Part shown: one piece after another, positions 59,640 through 64,000 of the stretch | How the letters are laid out: every line of letters starts with the position of its first letter | How positions within the stretch are numbered: position 1 is the stretch's first letter | NCBI GenBank assembly: GCA_013396525.1 | Contig: VWYX01000343.1 | Span: 248,001-312,000, forward strand | DNA length: 64,000 nucleotides | DNA from: Chaetorhynchus papuensis | Lineage: Eukaryota; Chordata; Aves; Passeriformes; Rhipiduridae | Direction: 5' to 3' | The notes under the pieces: generated by a model | Databases searched by the model: none | What the model was told of the DNA's origin: nothing | The model's input: the letters and a program-made list of their open reading frames with translations, nothing else | Made by a program: the position numbers and the translations under genes

Positions 59640-59935
59640 TGCATTTAATGACAGGAGAAGAGGGGGTGGCTTCAAGCTGACAGAGAGTACATTAAATATT
59701 AGAAAGAAAGTCCTTACTTGTGAAGGTAGTGAGGCACCGGCACAGGTTGCCGAGAGAAGCTGTGGATGCCCCATCCCTGGAAGTGTTCAAGGCCAGGTTT
59801 GGTGAAGCTCTGAGCAGCCTGGTCTAGTGGAAGGTGTCCCTGCCCATGGCAGGGGGTTGTAACAAGGTGGTCTTCAAGATCCCTTCCAACCCAAACAACT
59901 CTGTGGTTGTATGATAAGGCAGGCAGTACAGTATC
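59640..59935 (+). mobile_element. CR1 LINE 3' end fragment
   Basis: The plus strand shows GCACAGGTTGCCGAGAGAAG, CCCCATCCCTGGAAGTGTTC, CCTGGTCTAGTGGAAGGTGT, CCCATGGCAGGGGGTTG, GATCCCTTCCAACCCAAAC and a final TCTGTGGTTGTATGAT. This is the canonical forward CR1 3' end. It looks the least diverged of the copies in the window. Confidence 0.95.
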
Positions 59936-59939
59936 TGTA

Positions 59940-61920
59940 GAAACAGTGGTGACCAATCTCTCCTACAAGGGCTGCCTGTATATTCCTCACTTTTTTGCCA
60001 CTCTTTTAACCAGTTGTTCGCTCACAGACTCATTTCTTGTGCCTTGGCTTCCTGAAAAGCCAGTTGTTCTGAGTACACAATTTAGATGATGGATTACTGC
60101 AGGGTGTATCAATTTATCCAGAAACTCTGAATAACATTTTGGCTTTGAATATGATCAGCTGCTAAACAGCTAATTTCACTGTGGTTTGATAACACACTTT
60201 CAGAAGCATAACAAATGCTTCAGTATGTTTTTCTGCATTCTTCTCTTTTAAGCAAGGCATCTTAGAAAAAAGTCTATAAATGCATCTTTTAATATATACT
60301 TATGAAGGAATAAGAGTATACATTTATGTACCTGAAGACGGGGTTGTACTATACCCTACAGATGGGTACAAACTAAGGTCACACAGCAAAAGAATTCTGA
60401 CATTTTCTGCCTCTTTAGTACTTAATTTCAATTAATTTGATTTTCTGCCTACTCTATCCCTCCTTCGCAGTATTGTAAAAAGCACTGGAGAAAAATAATA
60501 AATCCTTCACACAGTGGGGGCTGATTGGCAAAGAAGGCAAAGAAGAATCAGGGACCTGAAGCTGGCAAAGGAAATCCTGTAAAGGAAGGAGTCTCCCATC
60601 AATATTTATACTGGGAGATGATTTTTGAAAGGGAAGAGACAAGGTCTGTTGGGCACACGGGTGGGTAAGATGGGGAAAATGGATGAATAATACAGAAAAA
60701 AAGGAGAATAAGACTGAGTGAAAAGCCTGGGATAAGAAGTCGGGAAGAGGTGAGGACAAAGCTAAGATGACTGGAAGCCAGTTAGGAAGCAGAAGGAAAG
60801 GGAAGTGTTGATATGTTACCTGATGCTAGGTGACAAGTAAACTAAGAATAAATGTTTAGGCATATATATTTCTCCTCTACAGACTCTCACTCAGTTTTTT
60901 GCCAGGCAGCATAAAAAGAAGAGGGAAAACTCTGTGATACTTCTGTTACAAGCAAGTATCCATGAAGCCTACAAGCAAAGCATGACTTGTGCAATGCTCT
61001 AATATTTCAAGCAGTTTATGCCGTGAATAAGGATATTTCAATACTTCTGGTGGCACTTGCAAGTGTCAGAATGCCCCATCAGTTTTTGAATTTGTGTTCT
61101 AACATGAAAAAACATTAGAACTATTAATCAATTATTTGACAGACTCACAAAAATTATCATTTCCAGAAATGGCTGAACTGTTTCTGGTGAATTTTATGGT
61201 ATTGGCATGAAACACTAAGTCAGTGTTTAGAAACTGTACAAGCAATTGGTGTTATACAATACAGCATGTGGGACAACTGTAAAACCAAGCATAAATAGAT
61301 GTTCTGCTTGTAATTTAAACTCAAGTGCATGGCAACACTGATCCTATTAGTATACTAAATTAATTTATCATTAGCAGAAGGGTGCATAGTTTTAAAGCAT
61401 ATTTAAAAAAGTAAGTCTTAACCATATTAAGTACATGCATTGCACTGAAAGGCTCCATTCAGACTAAATGTCACACATTCCTTTTATATGAATAAACCCG
61501 GGAAGAATTATATGCAGCAGTTTCACTGTCTGTTTCCATGTGCAGCTGAGCTAAGAAATATTTTCTCCACACACATGCGCACATGGCCTATCACAGGGCA
61601 CAGATAGTAAAATCTTCACCAGAATCCCTCTCCCCTTCTGTGCAAGCTAACTTGACTCAAATATTTTCCTTGCAAAAATATTTATAGACCTTGACCAAAT
61701 GAGTGACCTTAGTGATTACTTTTTACACTGCCTTGAGATAAACCTGTAAAAAGCCTCCTCTTGTATACTGGGACAAACTTCTTTTCCCTGTGGTTTATAT
61801 GAAGTAGGGGTTTTCAGAAAAGTAAAATCCTGCTTTTTAAGCCAACCACAAGGTGATGCAAATGTCAAATCTTGAATCACATTAGATTATTTTCTCAAAT
61901 TTCTGCTTTGCAAATCATCA
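59940..61920. other. Upstream intergenic sequence, unassigned
   Basis: No gene or recognisable repeat. Confidence 0.5.
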
Positions 61921-61929
61921 CAATAACAT

Positions 61930-62765
61930 GGACAGGGTAAGTGAAGAGCAACTGATGTCATCTACTTGTACTTGTGCAAAGCATCTGACCCTGTCCTACA
62001 TGATGTCCTTGTCTCTAAACTGGAGAGACATGGATTTGATGGATCAGTGGATGACAAATTGGCTGGATGGTCACACTTGAAGACCTGCAGTCAGTGGTTC
62101 AATGTCCAAGTTGAGACCAGTGACAAGTAGCATACCTCAAGGGTCAGTATTGGCACTGGAGCTGTTCAACATCTTTGTCAGTGACATGGACAGTGGGATT
62201 GAGTGCACTCTTGAGGATTCAAACTAGGAATGACGGTGGAGGGACAATTACCAGCAGTCCTGTGAGAGTGGGGTGGATAGGGCTGATAAGCAAAAGGCTT
62301 TTGGTGATGCTGCCACAAAAGCAGAAAACAAGACTTAAATAGGGCCACCTCCAGAATTTGTCTGTAACCAAAGCAACATCACTGAAAAAACCCAGGCCCT
62401 TGGGTTTCTCAGGATTCTAGGATGCCTCTCTGAAGAATATGTACATAGCAGAGGGAATAAACATGATGAATTAGAGACCTGTGTTCATCTGCAGGGCTAC
62501 AATCTTGTTGCCATCATGGAGACATGGTGGGATGGCCTACAGGTCATTCCTGCTGCCAGCAAGGTGACGGAGGTGGTTGTTCCCCTCTGCTCAGCCCTGG
62601 TGAGGTCACACATGGAGTGCCATGTCCAATTCTGGGCTCCCCAGTGCAAAAGTGATATGACCATAATGGAGAAAGTTTAATGAAGACCTCAAAGATGGTG
62701 AAGGGACCGAAGGAACCAGATCCCTTCCCAGATCCCTTCCCACCTCAACCTTCTGTGCTTTTGGA
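61930..62765 (+). mobile_element. CR1 LINE mosaic: RT, endonuclease and RT pieces
   Basis: 61930-62230 corresponds to the CR1 RT core (TCTACTTGTACTTGTGCAAA, GGTCAGTATTGGCACTGGAG, CAACATCTTTGTCAGTGACA). Near 62490-62540 the frame reads QGYNLVAIMETWWDGL, which is the endonuclease domain. From about 62560 it reads VVVPLCSALVRSHMECHVQFWAPQ, the C-terminal RT region, and it ends near CCTTCCCACCTCAACC. The endonuclease piece is out of normal order, so the block is a mosaic of two or more copies. Confidence 0.75.
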
Positions 62766-62769
62766 ACTG

Positions 62770-64000
62770 TTAATATAATAGAATCTTTAATAGTCTAATT
62801 CAAGGATTACCATCAGTCTTCATCTAATCACTGCAAAAAAAAGAATGAAAAGTAAAGTAGCTAGAGTGTTAATATAGAGGAAAAGATGCACTAATTGCAA
62901 CACAACCATTAAAAATTGAACACACACAATTTTCTTAGCTTCTAACCCGTTTCTGATGTTATGCTACTCCTTTCACTGTCCCTCTGGATCCTAGTCTTTG
63001 TGGTTTCGTTCTGGTGTTGGCCATGGGGATGAGGACTTAGAGCAAGTTCTCAACATCTGGAGTCCTTTATTGGAGGAAATACTATATTCATGCTGGTTGT
63101 TTCTTCTTCCTCTGGTCTAATACACATTTGCTTTGAATTTAGGACTTTTTAGAAATTGTAAGCGAAACCCAGGACATAAAAGATAAAAATAAGATATTAA
63201 CTGTCACTAAGTTATAAATTAAAACTAAGATCTATTCAGAAAAAATCCCATCACATATTGAGATGAAATGTCCAAATAGTAGAGGTGTCAGAACAGAAGT
63301 TCCTGATCTCATGAAGTTTAACAGGTGCAGTTCTCACCAGCTGTCAGTGGAAAAATGCCAGTCAAGGCCACTGTGCATGATGCTCTCAGTGTGATGCCTA
63401 CATTTGCTGTCAGGATGATCTACTCATATCTGTCTCTAGAAAATATATTTCTGATGAACACCAAATTTCACTTTCAAAATGACAAGGCTCCATGTTACAG
63501 GGAGGTAGTTTTATTTGCTGCACAGAACAGCAATGTCACAAAGATCTTTGAAAGACTTTTCTCTTCCCTCTTCAAATCTCCTTTATCCAATAGCTCAGCT
63601 GCCATTATATTACTTAGAGAAAATTAAGATTTCCGAATATCTTAAAATTGGAAGAAATTTGTAATGATTAGGAGAACTAATTATACTCAAAAGCAGAAAA
63701 TATGAAAACATTTTCAAATAATCTTTAAATCATTCTGTTGGTAAACTATTTAAAAAAAATGTTTAGAAAGTCCATACCATCCATTCTTAAGACTAAAGGG
63801 CCATTAAAAAAATGTTCAGAGAAAGCATACTTTAAATAAAAATGGCAACTTTTATGTCTTAAGTGTCACTTTTCAGTTTAGAGAATGGGATTGTTTTTCT
63901 TCAAGAAAACACAAGAATAATGTTATTTGAGATATTCATCTGTCAAAGTACTTAAAGGACAGTATATGACCACTTTAGTCTGGCATCAAATTTTAGCTGA
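62770..64000. other. Upstream intergenic sequence, unassigned
   Basis: AT-rich sequence without a recognised gene. A 100-codon open frame at 63325-63627 on the plus strand has no visible domain, no signal and no repeat pattern, and is likely chance. Confidence 0.5.

Noticed and set aside
63325..63627. 100-codon open frame on the plus strand
   Set aside because: No domain, signal peptide or repeat structure, and no flanking splice signals that extend it. The length is unexceptional in 64 kb.

Overview
The window is a piece of a bird genome. The evidence is the large number of CR1 LINE fragments, which is typical of birds, and large introns around vertebrate collagen exons. The only well-supported protein-coding gene lies on the minus strand. 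I read it as the 5' part of COL15A1 (collagen XV alpha-1). No ribosomal or transfer RNA genes, CRISPR arrays or bacterial features are visible.

Gene layout, read 5' to 3' on the minus strand: a GC-richer promoter region at about 56.17-55.99 kb; exon 1 with the 5'UTR and only 11 coding bases (55775-55765); exon 2 completing the signal peptide (55650-55568); a 37.5 kb intron; exon 3 carrying most of the thrombospondin-N/laminin-G-like (TSPN) domain (18110-17563); exon 4 closing that domain with its second cysteine (14659-14585); exons 5-7 encoding an acidic, Ser-Gly-containing non-collagenous linker (14166-14074, 11723-about 11564, 10325-10228); exon 8 leading into Gly-X-Y repeats (8319-8191); and two purely collagenous exons (7617-7591, 5281-5219). 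All junctions are GT-AG, and the phases fit except for an ambiguity at the end of exon 6. The rest of the triple helix and the endostatin-like end lie beyond the low-coordinate edge.

Repeats: CR1 fragments of both orientations lie around 4.2, 9.4, 12.6, 19.4, 21.5, 32.3, 38.1, 45.0, 48.6, 59.0, 59.8 and 62.3 kb. The copy at 59 kb contains a short TTAGGG-type interstitial telomeric block. A 28-bp minisatellite at 0.40-0.76 kb runs into an 814-base assembly gap, next to a CpG-rich patch with E2F-like and NF-kB-like sites. A second gap (130 N) at 23.8 kb is bordered by poly-T, with a CTCF-like motif just before it.

The 56-64 kb segment is upstream of the gene and shows only repeats. I did not find a convincing new multi-gene system. 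The observations most worth following are the split start codon region with a small upstream ORF, the telomeric insert inside a CR1 copy, the CpG patch plus minisatellite, the exon 6/7 phase puzzle, and a possible decayed chymotrypsin-family exon in intron 2.
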